A DNA stretch of 64,000 bases from positions 62,001-126,000 of the forward strand of contig CAZBMW010000003.1 of assembly GCA_964493425.1 (NCBI GenBank). Direction: 5' to 3'. The position numbers and the translations under genes are program-made. The stretch comes from CAYLMG01 sp964493425 (GTDB lineage Bacteria; Planctomycetota; Phycisphaerae; Sedimentisphaerales; Anaerobacaceae). Position 1 is the stretch's first letter, and each line of letters begins with the position of its first letter. This document shows positions 17,942 to 26,810 of the stretch, in pieces. The notes under the pieces were generated by a model. It had not been told where the DNA came from and made no database searches. It saw only the letters and a list, made by a program, of their open reading frames with translations.

Positions 17942-18598
17942 ATGGATGCCCAGGAAGATAAATTCACGCTCGCCCGTCAGCGGATGGTCAAATTAGACCT
18001 CAAAGGTCGCGACATTACCGACCCCAATGTATTGAAGGTTATGGCCGAAATCCCGAGGCACCAGTTTGTGCCCCCCACTGCCAAATCACAGGCCTATGCA
18101 GACGGCCCGCTGCCTGTCGGTATGGGCCAGACTATCTCTCAGCCTTATATAGTCGCTCTGATGACGCAGGAATTGAAACTTAAGCCTTCTTTTGAGGTCC
18201 TTGAAGTGGGCACGGGAAGCGGCTATCAGGCCGCCGTCCTTGCTCGCCTCGTCAAAAAGGTTTATACGATAGAAAGATACAACCAGCTATCCGAATCCGC
18301 ACAGGCCGTTCTCGGCAGGCTCGGATTTAATAACATAGAGTTTTACACAGGTGACGGCAGCAGCGGCTGGCCTGAAAAAAGAGAATTCGACCGCATTATG
18401 GTAACTGCCTCTGTCCCTCAGATACCTGAACCGCTTCTCGGGCAGCTTGTCATCGGTGGCCTGATTATCGCGCCTGTCGGCAGCAGTTCGGTACAGAGGC
18501 TTATGCTGTGTGAGAAAAAGCTCGTCGGCTGCACCGAGCATGTTGTCTGCGACGTCAGGTTTGTAAAACTCATTGGTGAATATGGCTTCAAAGAATAA
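17942..18598 (+). CDS. pcm: Protein-L-isoaspartate O-methyltransferase
   Basis: 218 residues. The N-terminal segment PRHQFVPP..AYADGPLPVGMGQTISQPYIVA is the family substrate-binding part, and VLEVGTGSGYQAAVLARL is the SAM-binding motif I. DRIMVTASVPQIPEPLL matches the later motif. The enzyme methylates damaged isoaspartyl residues so they can revert to aspartate. It is cytoplasmic and lies 11 bases upstream of recG, probably on one transcript. No strong ribosome site is seen; TGGA lies upstream of ATG 17942. Confidence 0.95.
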   Translation: MDAQEDKFTLARQRMVKLDLKGRDITDPNVLKVMAEIPRHQFVPPTAKSQAYADGPLPVGMGQTISQPYIVALMTQELKLKPSFEVLEVGTGSGYQAAVLARLVKKVYTIERYNQLSESAQAVLGRLGFNNIEFYTGDGSSGWPEKREFDRIMVTASVPQIPEPLLGQLVIGGLIIAPVGSSSVQRLMLCEKKLVGCTEHVVCDVRFVKLIGEYGFKE

Positions 18599-18609
18599 AA
18601 GATTTATTT

Positions 18610-20721
18610 ATGCAAACTTTCTCTGATAAAACTGCTGATAAAAAGAGTGCACGTGCTTTCGAGCTTTCAACGCCTGTGCAGTTCCTCAAAGGTGTCGGAC
18701 CGGCTCGGGCCACAGTTTTTGAACAGTTCGGCGTCAAAACTGCTGGTGAGCTGCTTGAATATTTTCCTCGAGACTGGCACTTTATCCCGCCGGCGATAAA
18801 AATCGCGCAAATGCGCAAAGATTGCGATGTCACTGTCATCGGACAGGTCGAATCGACCGATTTTCAATCCTTCAGGAATCCACCGATTTTTGAAGCTCTT
18901 ATCGCAGACCAGACCGGCGTCTGCAGGATTATCTGGTTTCACGGCGGATACTTAAGAGATAAGCTCCAGCCGGGCCAGATCATTGCCGCATCGGGAAGGG
19001 TCAGCATATATAAGCATCAGGTTCAGTTTACAAATCCAAAATTCGTTGTCCTTGATGGCAAAGACATTGATGTTGAGGATACTTTCGGCGGTGCTGTTTA
19101 TTCAGCCTCTGCAGGATTAACCAGCAGACAAATCAAACGGATAATCAAGCCTTTGCTCAGCCGACTCGATGAGCTTGTCGATGAGTTTTTCGATGAGCAG
19201 TTTCGCAAAGATAATGCTTTGATTGCCAGAAGACAGGCCTTTGAATGGATTCATTCTCCGCCGGACGAGCAAAAACTTGCTCGGGCGAAGCGCCGCCTGA
19301 AGTATGATGAGCTTTTTTTGATGCAGCTCGGCCTGGCGCTTCGAAGGTACAGGGTGAAACATTTTTCATCCGCCGTAAAAATGAAGCTGACCGACAAAAT
19401 TGACAGCCGAATAAGAAAACGTTTTCCGTTTCTGCTCACCGAGGACCAGGATAAGGTGATAGACGAAATCGTTACCGATATATCAAAACCTGAGCCGATG
19501 AACCGGCTCCTGCAGGGTGACGTCGGCTCCGGCAAGACCGTTGTCGCCCTTTATGCAGCTCTGCTCGCCGTCGCTAACAAAAAACAGGTCGCAATTATGG
19601 CACCAACCGAAATCCTCGCAGGCCAGCACTTTATAAGTATGGAAAGATACCTCAAAGACAGCGACGTCAAAAGGCTTTTAATAACTGGAGGGCTTACCGG
19701 CAAAAAGAGAAGTCAGACCCTCAAGCAGATAAAATCAGGACAAATCGATATCGTTGTCGGAACAGTTGCACTTCTGCAGGCCGATGTCGAGTTTAAATCG
19801 CTTGCTCTTGTCATTGTTGACGAGCAGCACAAATTCGGCGTTCAACAAAGAGCAACCCTGCGAAAGCAGACTACGCCGCACTATCTTGTTATGACCGCCA
19901 CACCCATCCCTCGAACTCTTGCGATGACTGCTTTCGGCGACCTTGATGTCTCGGTTATAAACAAGTGCCCGCCGGGCAGAGGTCAGGTCATCACCCGCCG
20001 GGTCGATAAGGCTGACAGGGCAAAAGCGTACGAATTCATTCGTGAAAGAATAAAGGCAAAAAGGCAGGCCTATTTTGTCTGCCCGCGAATCACTTCTGTC
20101 GAGGCAGACGTCGACATCAAGGCTGCCACCGACCAGTGGCACAAGTTATCGAAAGAAATTTTCCCTGAATTCAAAGTAAGCCTCATTCACGGCCGGATGC
20201 CCTCGGCCAAAAAACAGCAAACTATGGCAGATTTCAGAGCCGGCAGAATTGATATCCTTGTTTCGACCATTGTTATCGAGGTCGGCCTTGATGTCCCCAA
20301 CGCTACTATAATGGTTATCGAAGGTGCCGACCGCTTCGGCCTGGCACAATTGCATCAGCTAAGAGGCCGTATCGGAAGGGGACAGAACAAATCGTACTGC
20401 TTTTTATTTTCAGACTCTCTTGGCGAAGCAGCTAAAAGCAGGCTTCAGATAATGACAAGAAGCAATGACGGCTTTGAAATCGCCGAGCAGGACCTGCGTC
20501 TGCGAGGCCCGGGCGAATTATTCAGCACTCGTCAGCACGGCCTGCCCGATTTGAAAATCGCAAATATTATTGACGATTATGAGCTGCTCGTGATGGCCAG
20601 AAAAAATGCCTTTAATTTGGCTGCTGCCGATCCGATGCTCACAAAGGCCGAGCATAAAAACATCCGCAAAGCATTACTTGCAAAGTTTGGCGACACACTC
20701 GGCCTCGCCGACGTCGCTTAG
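18610..20721 (+). CDS. recG: ATP-dependent DNA helicase RecG
   Basis: 703 residues, normal length. The N-terminal wedge/OB region (STPVQFLKGVGPARA, VTVIGQVESTDF) is followed by two helicase domains: Walker A LLQGDVGSGKTVVALYAALL, Walker B VIVDEQHKFGVQQR (DEQH instead of DEAH), motif III TATPIPRTLAMT, and QLHQLRGRIGRG with the RecG C-terminal block. It remodels stalled replication forks and branched DNA. DEQH is the usual box for RecG. It is the second gene after pcm and converges with the RRM gene. Confidence 0.96.
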   Translation: MQTFSDKTADKKSARAFELSTPVQFLKGVGPARATVFEQFGVKTAGELLEYFPRDWHFIPPAIKIAQMRKDCDVTVIGQVESTDFQSFRNPPIFEALIADQTGVCRIIWFHGGYLRDKLQPGQIIAASGRVSIYKHQVQFTNPKFVVLDGKDIDVEDTFGGAVYSASAGLTSRQIKRIIKPLLSRLDELVDEFFDEQFRKDNALIARRQAFEWIHSPPDEQKLARAKRRLKYDELFLMQLGLALRRYRVKHFSSAVKMKLTDKIDSRIRKRFPFLLTEDQDKVIDEIVTDISKPEPMNRLLQGDVGSGKTVVALYAALLAVANKKQVAIMAPTEILAGQHFISMERYLKDSDVKRLLITGGLTGKKRSQTLKQIKSGQIDIVVGTVALLQADVEFKSLALVIVDEQHKFGVQQRATLRKQTTPHYLVMTATPIPRTLAMTAFGDLDVSVINKCPPGRGQVITRRVDKADRAKAYEFIRERIKAKRQAYFVCPRITSVEADVDIKAATDQWHKLSKEIFPEFKVSLIHGRMPSAKKQQTMADFRAGRIDILVSTIVIEVGLDVPNATIMVIEGADRFGLAQLHQLRGRIGRGQNKSYCFLFSDSLGEAAKSRLQIMTRSNDGFEIAEQDLRLRGPGELFSTRQHGLPDLKIANIIDDYELLVMARKNAFNLAAADPMLTKAEHKNIRKALLAKFGDTLGLADVA

Positions 20722-20782
20722 TACCCTCCGCGTAATAATTTTAAATACATAATCCCGCAATTTTATGCTCAGGATTATTTAT

Positions 20783-21142
20783 TTAATATCTTCCGCCGCG
20801 GCTGTTGCCGAAACCGCCTCGGCTTTTACCGCCGAAGCCGCCTCGTCTTCCGCCTCCTCCTCGTTTGCCGCCGCCTCTTCCGCCTCTGCTGCTGCGTTCA
20901 ACTTTTGGTCTGGCTTCATTAACATTTATGGCTCGTCCGTTGAACTCTCTGCCGTTAATTTCCGCGATTGCCTTTTCTGCCTCTTCTTTCGATGGCATCT
21001 CGATAAAGCCGAATCCTTTTGATTTGCCGCTGAACTTATCCATTATCAAGCGGACCTCTGTGACCTCGCCGAACTCTTCAAAAGCTTTTCTCAAGTCGTC
21101 TTCGTTTACATCGAATGACAAATTGCCTGCATAGATATTCAT
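20783..21142 (-). CDS. RRM RNA-binding protein with RGG-rich tail
   Basis: 119 residues. Residues 1-78 form one RRM: RNP2 IYAGNLSF at 3-10 and RNP1 KGFGFIEM at 42-49. The rest is a low-complexity tail of Gly, Arg and Ser (RGG repeats). Such small RRM proteins are known in cyanobacteria (Rbp) and planctomycetes and bind RNA, often as cold-shock-type factors. It converges with recG; a weak ATAATCC/GGATTAT hairpin lies between the two stop codons. Confidence 0.9.
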   Translation of the reverse strand: MNIYAGNLSFDVNEDDLRKAFEEFGEVTEVRLIMDKFSGKSKGFGFIEMPSKEEAEKAIAEINGREFNGRAINVNEARPKVERSSRGGRGGGKRGGGGRRGGFGGKSRGGFGNSRGGRY

Positions 21143-21273
21143 TCTTTTCGTTCCTTAACTTTTAAGAAATTTTGCCGTAAATACTGGCCGTCAATATTTA
21201 CCATGAGCAGGAATGTTATCCGCTCTTTCCCAAAGAAGCAACAAAAATATAATTAAGTTTTCGTCCACCGGAT

Positions 21274-23292
21274 TTACTTTTCAAATAGCCATTCGGGGGG
21301 TACGAGCTGGGTGAGTTTGCTTCGCAGCTCCGGTCGCAGGTGCTTTAAGCCCAATTGGTAGCTGGCATTCATCCAGCCGAATCCTTCTTTTGTAATATAT
21401 GTGAATTTTGTTCCTACGTTGCCATACTCCGCGAAAACACTGTGTGAGCGGGTAACGACGTTGAATTTTTCAGGTATAGTGCCGTTATAATTTTTAGCGT
21501 TTATTGTTATGGTATAGAGCCAGCGGTAGATTAGCCGCTGAGCTTCATTGTCGAAACCATAATCTGAAAGGGCTTGCCAGGCGAGCATCTGATGCGGAGC
21601 CCAGCCGTAAGGATGGTCCCACTGCCGCTCAGGTCTGTTTTCTGAAATTTCACCGCGAGACTCTTTGCTTGACCCTGCCAGGCCTCCGGCCATCTCCAGC
21701 TTGCCAAGTGCGTTATCGATAATGGAATTAGCCTGCTCTTTGGTGGCTATGCCGGACCATAAAGGATAAAATGCCACAGGAGTTACATAGACTTTCCTTC
21801 TTTTGTTAACCAAATCGTAATCGAAAAACATTCCGTGTTCTTTATCCCAGAGGTATTTATTTATTAATTCCTTTCTCTTTTCGGCCCGCTTGTACCACTC
21901 GCCACTTTTTTCTATCGTGCCGTCTTCGAGCTTCAAAGCGTCACCGAACTCGCTTTCTATTGTTTTTGCGATATCTGTTTCAATCTTATAAAGAAGGCAA
22001 TTCAAATCCACCGTCACGAAGTCCGCACAGCGGTCGTCCCAGCGGTAAGTGGTATCGTGGCCTGACTCCCGCATCGCCCGGTCGTGTTTAAAATACTCGT
22101 CGAGCTGCGGCGCTTTTATTTTATCCTGTTTGTAGCCTTGTTCGAACTTGTCCGGGTTCATATCATATTTTTTGGCGTATCTTTTGAACACTGCATCGAA
22201 ATGGCCAGACTCGACTTCCGGCGGCACGCCGATGCCTTCGCCGAAGTATCTGCTAAGAGATGTCTGCGTCAGCCTCTTTTCGCCCATCCATACAGTGCGG
22301 TATTCTTTGATTGCCGCCTCGAGAACCTGTTTTAGCCACTGTTTGCTTTCGTTGTCCCGCGGAAGATGTTTGTAAACAGCCAGAGCCATCGAAGTCAGAA
22401 ACGGCGGCTGAGAACGGGTGAGATAATAGGAACGATTGGCATTTAGAATCTTGCCGTAATGGTTGATTTCATAAACGAAGTTGTCTACCATTGCCTTCGC
22501 TAATTCCACTCGCCTATCCGCCAGTAAACCCAGCGCCTCGAAATAGCTGTCCCAGCCGTACATCTCGTTGAACCTGCCGCCGGGCACTACAAACGGCACA
22601 GCTTTATAGTTTCCATCCGAACCGCGCTTCAGTGCCAGACTTAACAGGCCGTGATAGCCGTCCCGGCTCTTTACCCATTCGCTCGTTATTACTTCAGGAA
22701 GGCGCATAACCTTGATTTTTAATTCCGGATGTCTGCCGGCAACCTTTGAAAAATATTCGTAAGCAGTATTATCTGTATGCGGCACATAGATGTAGCGGAA
22801 TCCGTCGACAGTAGTGGTCTTGCTGTCCGCAAATAAAGGGACGATATTTTCTTCATCGATGCGTCTGGTAAGGCCGTCCCAGTAAAGCTCGCGAATAGAG
22901 CGGGTGGTGCGCTCCACAGGATTTTCGAAAATCCTTTCCGTGTCAAGCGCCGCAATTTTCTGTAGCTTTTGCTGACAGAGCTTTAGCTGCTGCAATAGAT
23001 TGGATAGATAATACGTTCCGGTTATTTCGCAGGCCTGGTCGTTTACATCGATGAGCAGGAATTTTTTATCGCCGCGATTGCCTTCAATAAAGCGGTCGTC
23101 TATTGTGATTTTTTTGTCGCCGTCTGTATCCTCCTGGCTTATCAGCCGCTGTATATTTTCCTCTACATCAACCTGAATCGATGCACGTGAGCCGATATTT
23201 GTTTGCCTGCAGCAGGTGGACATTACAAATGCTGTTAAAAGCAGCAGTTTTGAGTTAATCCTGCTGAGCTTGTTTTTGTTTTGATTTTTCAT
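21274..23292 (-). CDS. Exported GH37 trehalase of the fungal neutral-trehalase type, with calcium-binding loop
   Basis: 672 residues from ATG 23292 (GGAGG 5 bases upstream). Residues 1-30 are an export signal ending STCC, perhaps a lipoprotein site. Residues 48-66 read RLISQEDTDGDKKITIDD; Asp55, 57, 59 and 66 match the calcium loop of yeast neutral trehalase Nth1 (EDTDKNYQITIED). Similarity continues through GTYYLSNLLQQL, NPVERTTR, the GH37 signature VPGGRFNEMYGWDSY (236-250), FVYEINHYGKILNANRSYY, catalytic-acid ESGHDTTYR (Asp413), RQWDHPYGWAPHQMLAW and AEYGNVG (Glu622, base). It hydrolyses trehalose to glucose. It lacks the phosphorylated N-terminus that binds 14-3-3 proteins in yeast. It stands alone as a gene. 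Confidence 0.93.
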   Translation of the reverse strand: MKNQNKNKLSRINSKLLLLTAFVMSTCCRQTNIGSRASIQVDVEENIQRLISQEDTDGDKKITIDDRFIEGNRGDKKFLLIDVNDQACEITGTYYLSNLLQQLKLCQQKLQKIAALDTERIFENPVERTTRSIRELYWDGLTRRIDEENIVPLFADSKTTTVDGFRYIYVPHTDNTAYEYFSKVAGRHPELKIKVMRLPEVITSEWVKSRDGYHGLLSLALKRGSDGNYKAVPFVVPGGRFNEMYGWDSYFEALGLLADRRVELAKAMVDNFVYEINHYGKILNANRSYYLTRSQPPFLTSMALAVYKHLPRDNESKQWLKQVLEAAIKEYRTVWMGEKRLTQTSLSRYFGEGIGVPPEVESGHFDAVFKRYAKKYDMNPDKFEQGYKQDKIKAPQLDEYFKHDRAMRESGHDTTYRWDDRCADFVTVDLNCLLYKIETDIAKTIESEFGDALKLEDGTIEKSGEWYKRAEKRKELINKYLWDKEHGMFFDYDLVNKRRKVYVTPVAFYPLWSGIATKEQANSIIDNALGKLEMAGGLAGSSKESRGEISENRPERQWDHPYGWAPHQMLAWQALSDYGFDNEAQRLIYRWLYTITINAKNYNGTIPEKFNVVTRSHSVFAEYGNVGTKFTYITKEGFGWMNASYQLGLKHLRPELRSKLTQLVPPEWLFEK

Positions 23293-23352
23293 AATATCCT
23301 CCAATCCTGCCACATTAAACCACGTCTATAGAGCTGTCAATCCGATTGGCAG

Positions 23353-23391
23353 AAAACGAACCCAATTTTGGCCCAAAATTGGGTTCGTTTT
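23353..23391. repeat. Perfect inverted repeat, 19-base arms, with further direct copies downstream
   Basis: Arms AAAACGAACCCAATTTTGG and CCAAAATTGGGTTCGTTTT surround one central base. The right-arm core TTGGGTTCGTTTT recurs near 23400 and 23490. This is probably a dispersed intergenic element rather than a terminator, since no gene ends here. Confidence 0.75.
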
Positions 23392-23767
23392 GGCTTCGTT
23401 TGGGTTCGTTTTTTCGTCGGAAAAGAAGTCGAAAAATACCATAACATCTTTTATTGCAAAAACTTATGTTTATTTGGTCATTTTTTAAATTGGGTTCGTT
23501 TTGCATAAAAAGGGTTGATTTGTAGAGTTCTCTCGACAAATGTAGAGGTGCCGGAACGGAGAATTGAGAACTTAGAAGTAAGAAGTTAGAAGTGAGAACT
23601 AAGAAACTGGATTCCCGATGCTGGATTCCAGATACTCGATACTCGTGATTATTGAACATTCGCTACTCCTTGTTATGAAAGAGCTTACGAACTAAACTTG
23701 ACTTGGCCGACTGGCCAATCGTGCGGGACTCCGCAGCCCCGTATTCGGGGCCTCCCCCAGTTAGAAA

Positions 23768-23795
23768 GACTATATCACACTAATGTGATATAGTC
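23768..23795. repeat. Perfect inverted repeat, 12-base arms
   Basis: GACTATATCACA - CTAA - TGTGATATAGTC. It is AT-rich and lacks a T-run, so it is not a typical terminator. It could be a protein-binding site or part of the repeat family. A second stem GCCCCG-TATT-CGGGGC lies about 25 bases upstream. Confidence 0.6.
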
Positions 23796-23830
23796 AATTA
23801 AAAATTAAAATTTCAAAAGTAAAAAGTGTG

Positions 23831-23946
23831 GAGTCGCTTCGCGACAATGCGAGTTTCTGCCGGAGGCCGCGATGAGCATCGTAAAGTGGCACGCAGGGGA
23901 ACCCGAAGTGCATAGAAAAAAATGCGAACCGCAGGCAGAAACCGCA
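23831..23946 (+). ncRNA. Candidate structured element or RNA of unknown class
   Basis: A hairpin GTCGC-TTC-GCGAC (23833-23845) is followed by a long-range stem: TGCG-a-GTTTCTGCC (23848-23861) pairs with GGCAGAAAC-CGCA (23934-23946). Inside are a CGATG-AG-CATCG hairpin and other short stems. GC content is higher than in the flanks. No promoter or terminator was identified, and strand is arbitrary. It could be a repeated extragenic element instead of an expressed RNA. Confidence 0.35.
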
Positions 23947-24137
23947 TGGAAATAGCCGCATTAGGGCGATATGTTCAAGGAAAATCTTATAATTTTCTGA
24001 ACCGCAAAGGCTTCAGACGAAGAATACAGAACACAGAATACAGAGGATTGACGACAGAAGACGGATGGCAGAGGACGGATGCCGGATAGCGGAGGACAGA
24101 TGGTGAAGGACGAGATAACGAAGATTTTGTTATGCGA

Positions 24138-24166
24138 TTGACAAATAAGGCCGGCGGGTATAGGCT
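24138..24166 (+). promoter_or_regulatory. Candidate promoter for trkH-trkA
   Basis: TTGACA at 24138-24143 is consensus. The -10 box is uncertain: TATAGG after 15 bases or TAGGCT after 17 bases. The trkH ATG is at 24179, so the leader would be very short. Confidence 0.35.
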
Positions 24167-24178
24167 ATTCATTCAATT

Positions 24179-25963
24179 ATGCTGATTAAATATCAAAACA
24201 AGGGACTGGAAAGATTTTTAATAGTGGTTAATGCTTTAGCGGCGGCGGTGGTGGCCGCCTCTTTTGTATGCCTGTTCGGTTTTTATGAGCCGCTTTTGTC
24301 AGAGACCTTTCTATTCACCGTTCAATTTATCCTTCTTTTTGTTTTTATCGGTGAAAAGTTTATAAGGTTTTTCAACTCGCTTTCCAGGAAGGATTTTTTA
24401 AGGAATAATTGGTTCGAGATAGCCGCTCTTGTTATTCTTGGGATTGTTCTTTTTGGTGCCGGCAGATTGTTCAAAGAGGCTGAGCCGTCGATGGTTCGGC
24501 ATATTGCGGTCGGTATCTACCTGGTTCTGCAGGTGGTTACTAAGGTCTGCAGGACGGTTGTCAACATGGCAGCTACCGGCCAGAATCCAACGCAGACGCT
24601 TATCGCAACCTTTCTTATCCTGATATTTACAGGTGCGGGTTTTCTTATGCTGCCCCGTTCGGCAGCAAAAGAGAATATCAGTTTTGTCGATTCGCTATTT
24701 ACGGCTACCAGTGCTACGTGTGTTACCGGCCTGATAGTAAAAGATACCGGCAAGGATTTCAGCCTGATGGGGCAGATAGTGATACTGTCGATGATTCAGC
24801 TCGGTGGTCTTGGAATAGTGGTTTTCGGAGCGGTCTTTGCTCTTCTGTTGGGACAGGCACTGAGTCTTCGCGAATCGGTGGCGATGCAGGATTTACTCAG
24901 CGCGCGGACGCTTAGCAAGATAGGAAAAATGATTGCCTTTATTTTTGTGGGGACAATATTTATCGAGGCTGTCGGCGCATTAAGTTTGTTCGGTATGTGG
25001 GATAATGTGCCTGCGTGGACGGGCGATATAAAACAGCAGTGGTTCTGCAGCATATTTCATTCGATAAGCTCTTTTTGTAATGCGGGTTTCAGCCTGTTCA
25101 GCAACAGCTTTGTCGGCTACAGCGGATGCTGGACTGTTTATGTGGTTGTATGTCCTTTGATAATTTTGGGCGGTCTGGGCTTTGGCGTTCTTTATGACCT
25201 CGTCAATATTGCTGCTGATAAGACGAGATTGTTTTTCGGAGGGTGGTTTCGCAAGTACGGCAGTTTCTTAGAGCAGGCACCCAAGACTTTGCGGCTTCAA
25301 AGCAAGATTGTTTTGAGCGTAAGTGCCGCTTTGATAATCTTAGGAGCGATTGGTATTTTTGTATTCAACCGGTATTCGGTCGGCTCTGACGGTGGAAGTA
25401 AAGCCGGTGTTCTCGATGCTTTGTTTCAATCGATTACGGCGAGGACGGCGGGTTTTAATACTTTTGATATTAAGCAGATGTCTGTTTCAAGCAGGTTTAT
25501 TTTGATACTGCTTATGTTTATCGGCGGCTCGCCGGGTTCGACGGCCGGCGGTATCAAGACGGTAACACTTGCGGTTGTGGTTATGACTGTTTTTGCAGCT
25601 CTGCGCAAGCGTGAAGAGGTCGAGATGTTCAGCAGGTCGGTGCGGCTGGCTATTGTGGGCAGGGCTTTTACGGTTACGCTGCTTTTTGTTTTAGTTCTTT
25701 TTTCTGCGACACTGGCACTGAGTATTACCGAGAAAGCGAATGGTTTCGATATGTCACAGATATCATTTGAAGCGGCATCGGCTTTGGGAACGGTAGGGCT
25801 GACGACGGGTATAACGCCGTCTTTGACAACGGCGGGCAAACTGATTATTATTGTTACGATGCTTATCGGCAGGTTGGGGCCGTTGACGCTGCTGGCGGCA
25901 CTTACGTTTAATATAAAACCTGCACGGTATAATTATCCTGAAGAGGCGATAATTGTCGGTTAA
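24179..25963 (+). CDS. trkH: TrkH/KtrB-family potassium transporter, membrane subunit
   Basis: 594 residues. The four pore repeats are visible: TSATCVTGLIV (about 178-188), SSFCNAGFSLF, ARTAGFNTFDI and ALGTVGLTTGI, each with the key filter glycine. GGSPGSTAGGIKT is a conserved loop. The first 140 residues form additional membrane segments not present in short KtrB proteins. It moves K+ across the inner membrane. The RCK partner follows 62 bases downstream. Since c-di-AMP commonly gates such RCK proteins, cdaA in this window may be connected (inference). Confidence 0.93.
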   Translation: MLIKYQNKGLERFLIVVNALAAAVVAASFVCLFGFYEPLLSETFLFTVQFILLFVFIGEKFIRFFNSLSRKDFLRNNWFEIAALVILGIVLFGAGRLFKEAEPSMVRHIAVGIYLVLQVVTKVCRTVVNMAATGQNPTQTLIATFLILIFTGAGFLMLPRSAAKENISFVDSLFTATSATCVTGLIVKDTGKDFSLMGQIVILSMIQLGGLGIVVFGAVFALLLGQALSLRESVAMQDLLSARTLSKIGKMIAFIFVGTIFIEAVGALSLFGMWDNVPAWTGDIKQQWFCSIFHSISSFCNAGFSLFSNSFVGYSGCWTVYVVVCPLIILGGLGFGVLYDLVNIAADKTRLFFGGWFRKYGSFLEQAPKTLRLQSKIVLSVSAALIILGAIGIFVFNRYSVGSDGGSKAGVLDALFQSITARTAGFNTFDIKQMSVSSRFILILLMFIGGSPGSTAGGIKTVTLAVVVMTVFAALRKREEVEMFSRSVRLAIVGRAFTVTLLFVLVLFSATLALSITEKANGFDMSQISFEAASALGTVGLTTGITPSLTTAGKLIIIVTMLIGRLGPLTLLAALTFNIKPARYNYPEEAIIVG

Positions 25964-26025
25964 AATTTATTATTGAAATTTCACCTTCGGCGAGATAAAG
26001 GATAAAAGATACAGGAGCTTATAAT

Positions 26026-26724
26026 ATGAAGCGTTTTGCGATAATGGGATTGGGGCGGTTCGGTAAAAAACTGGCGATAGCTCTGGCAATGAGCGGTGCG
26101 GAGGTTATTGCGATTGACAAGAACAGAGAAGAGGTTGAGCTGATACGCGACCAGGTAAGCCTGGCGGTTCGGCTGGACAGCACCGATGAGGAGGCTCTTA
26201 AGGCGCAGGGCATAGACAAGGTTGATGTCGCTATCGTCAGCATCGGGCAGGGGACGGGCAGAGGTTTCGAGTCGGCGGTGTTGACGGTTGTTAATCTCAA
26301 GCAGATGGGGGTCAAGCAGATATATACGAGGGCTGAGGATTTGATTGCCGGCCAGGTGTTCGAGAAGATGGGTGCGACGGAGGTGATTTATCCTGAGATT
26401 GAGTCTGCGCAGCGGTGGGCGTATAAATTGATTGCACCGCAGATTGGCGAGAAGATTGATTTTGCTCCGGGCTATAGCCTGGCCCGCGTGAAGGCTCCTG
26501 CGAGTTTCGACGGCAAGACGGTAATGGATTTGCAGCTTCGCCAGAAATACAATGTTAATCTGGTTTCGATAAAAAGGGGTGAGCACGGCAAGAGCAAGAA
26601 AAGCGATAAGAGCGAGAAAGACGGGATTATCAATGTACCTATGCCGAACACTATTATCTACAAGGATGATATTTTGATGGTTGCCGGCTCGGACGCGGAC
26701 CTTGCCAACCTGCCGCAGGAATAA
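26026..26724 (+). CDS. trkA: TrkA/KtrA-family RCK subunit of potassium transporter
   Basis: 232 residues. The RCK_N domain has the nucleotide-binding motif GLGRFGKKLAIAL (residues 6-18) and acidic Asp after the second strand (VIAIDKN). RCK_C occupies about 140-232, interrupted by a lysine-rich insertion (KSKKSDKSEKD, about 190-205). It binds ATP/ADP or NAD(H) and gates TrkH from the cytoplasmic side. A terminator follows at 26752. Confidence 0.93.
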   Translation: MKRFAIMGLGRFGKKLAIALAMSGAEVIAIDKNREEVELIRDQVSLAVRLDSTDEEALKAQGIDKVDVAIVSIGQGTGRGFESAVLTVVNLKQMGVKQIYTRAEDLIAGQVFEKMGATEVIYPEIESAQRWAYKLIAPQIGEKIDFAPGYSLARVKAPASFDGKTVMDLQLRQKYNVNLVSIKRGEHGKSKKSDKSEKDGIINVPMPNTIIYKDDILMVAGSDADLANLPQE

Positions 26725-26751
26725 TAATCGTGAAGGCTTTGTTAAAAAGAT

Positions 26752-26784
26752 AAAGGGCTGCAAGTTTTCTTACAGCCCTTTTTG
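26752..26784 (+). terminator. Rho-independent terminator after trkA, probably bidirectional
   Basis: Stem AAAGGGCTG / CAGCCCTTT with a 12-base loop, followed by TTGTTTT. Read on the minus strand the stem is followed by a T-rich run, so it may also end the convergent gene whose stop is at 26811. Confidence 0.75.
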
Positions 26785-26810
26785 TTTTACGATTTAAAAC
26801 CTGTTATCGG

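Larger units (their letters stand above)
23293..24178. other. Gene-free, repeat-rich intergenic stretch
   Basis: About 890 bases with no credible gene. It holds a 39-base perfect palindrome-like repeat (23353-23391), further copies of TTGGGTTCGTTTT in direct orientation to about 23510, purine-rich simple sequence (23560-23650 and 24000-24125, runs such as GAACTTAGAAGTAAGAAG and GACAGAAGACGGATGG), a 28-base inverted repeat (23768-23795), and a structured element (23831-23946). Frames across it translate to low-complexity peptides (for example repeated NEPN) and are not genes. Confidence 0.7.

Noticed and set aside
20740..20785. Hairpin between recG and the RRM gene as a terminator
   Set aside because: AT-rich stem of seven pairs, no T-run worth the name.
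23315..24172. Two frames on the minus strand (23315-23659 and 23987-24172)
   Set aside because: They translate repeats and low-complexity DNA, have no ribosome site and no domain.
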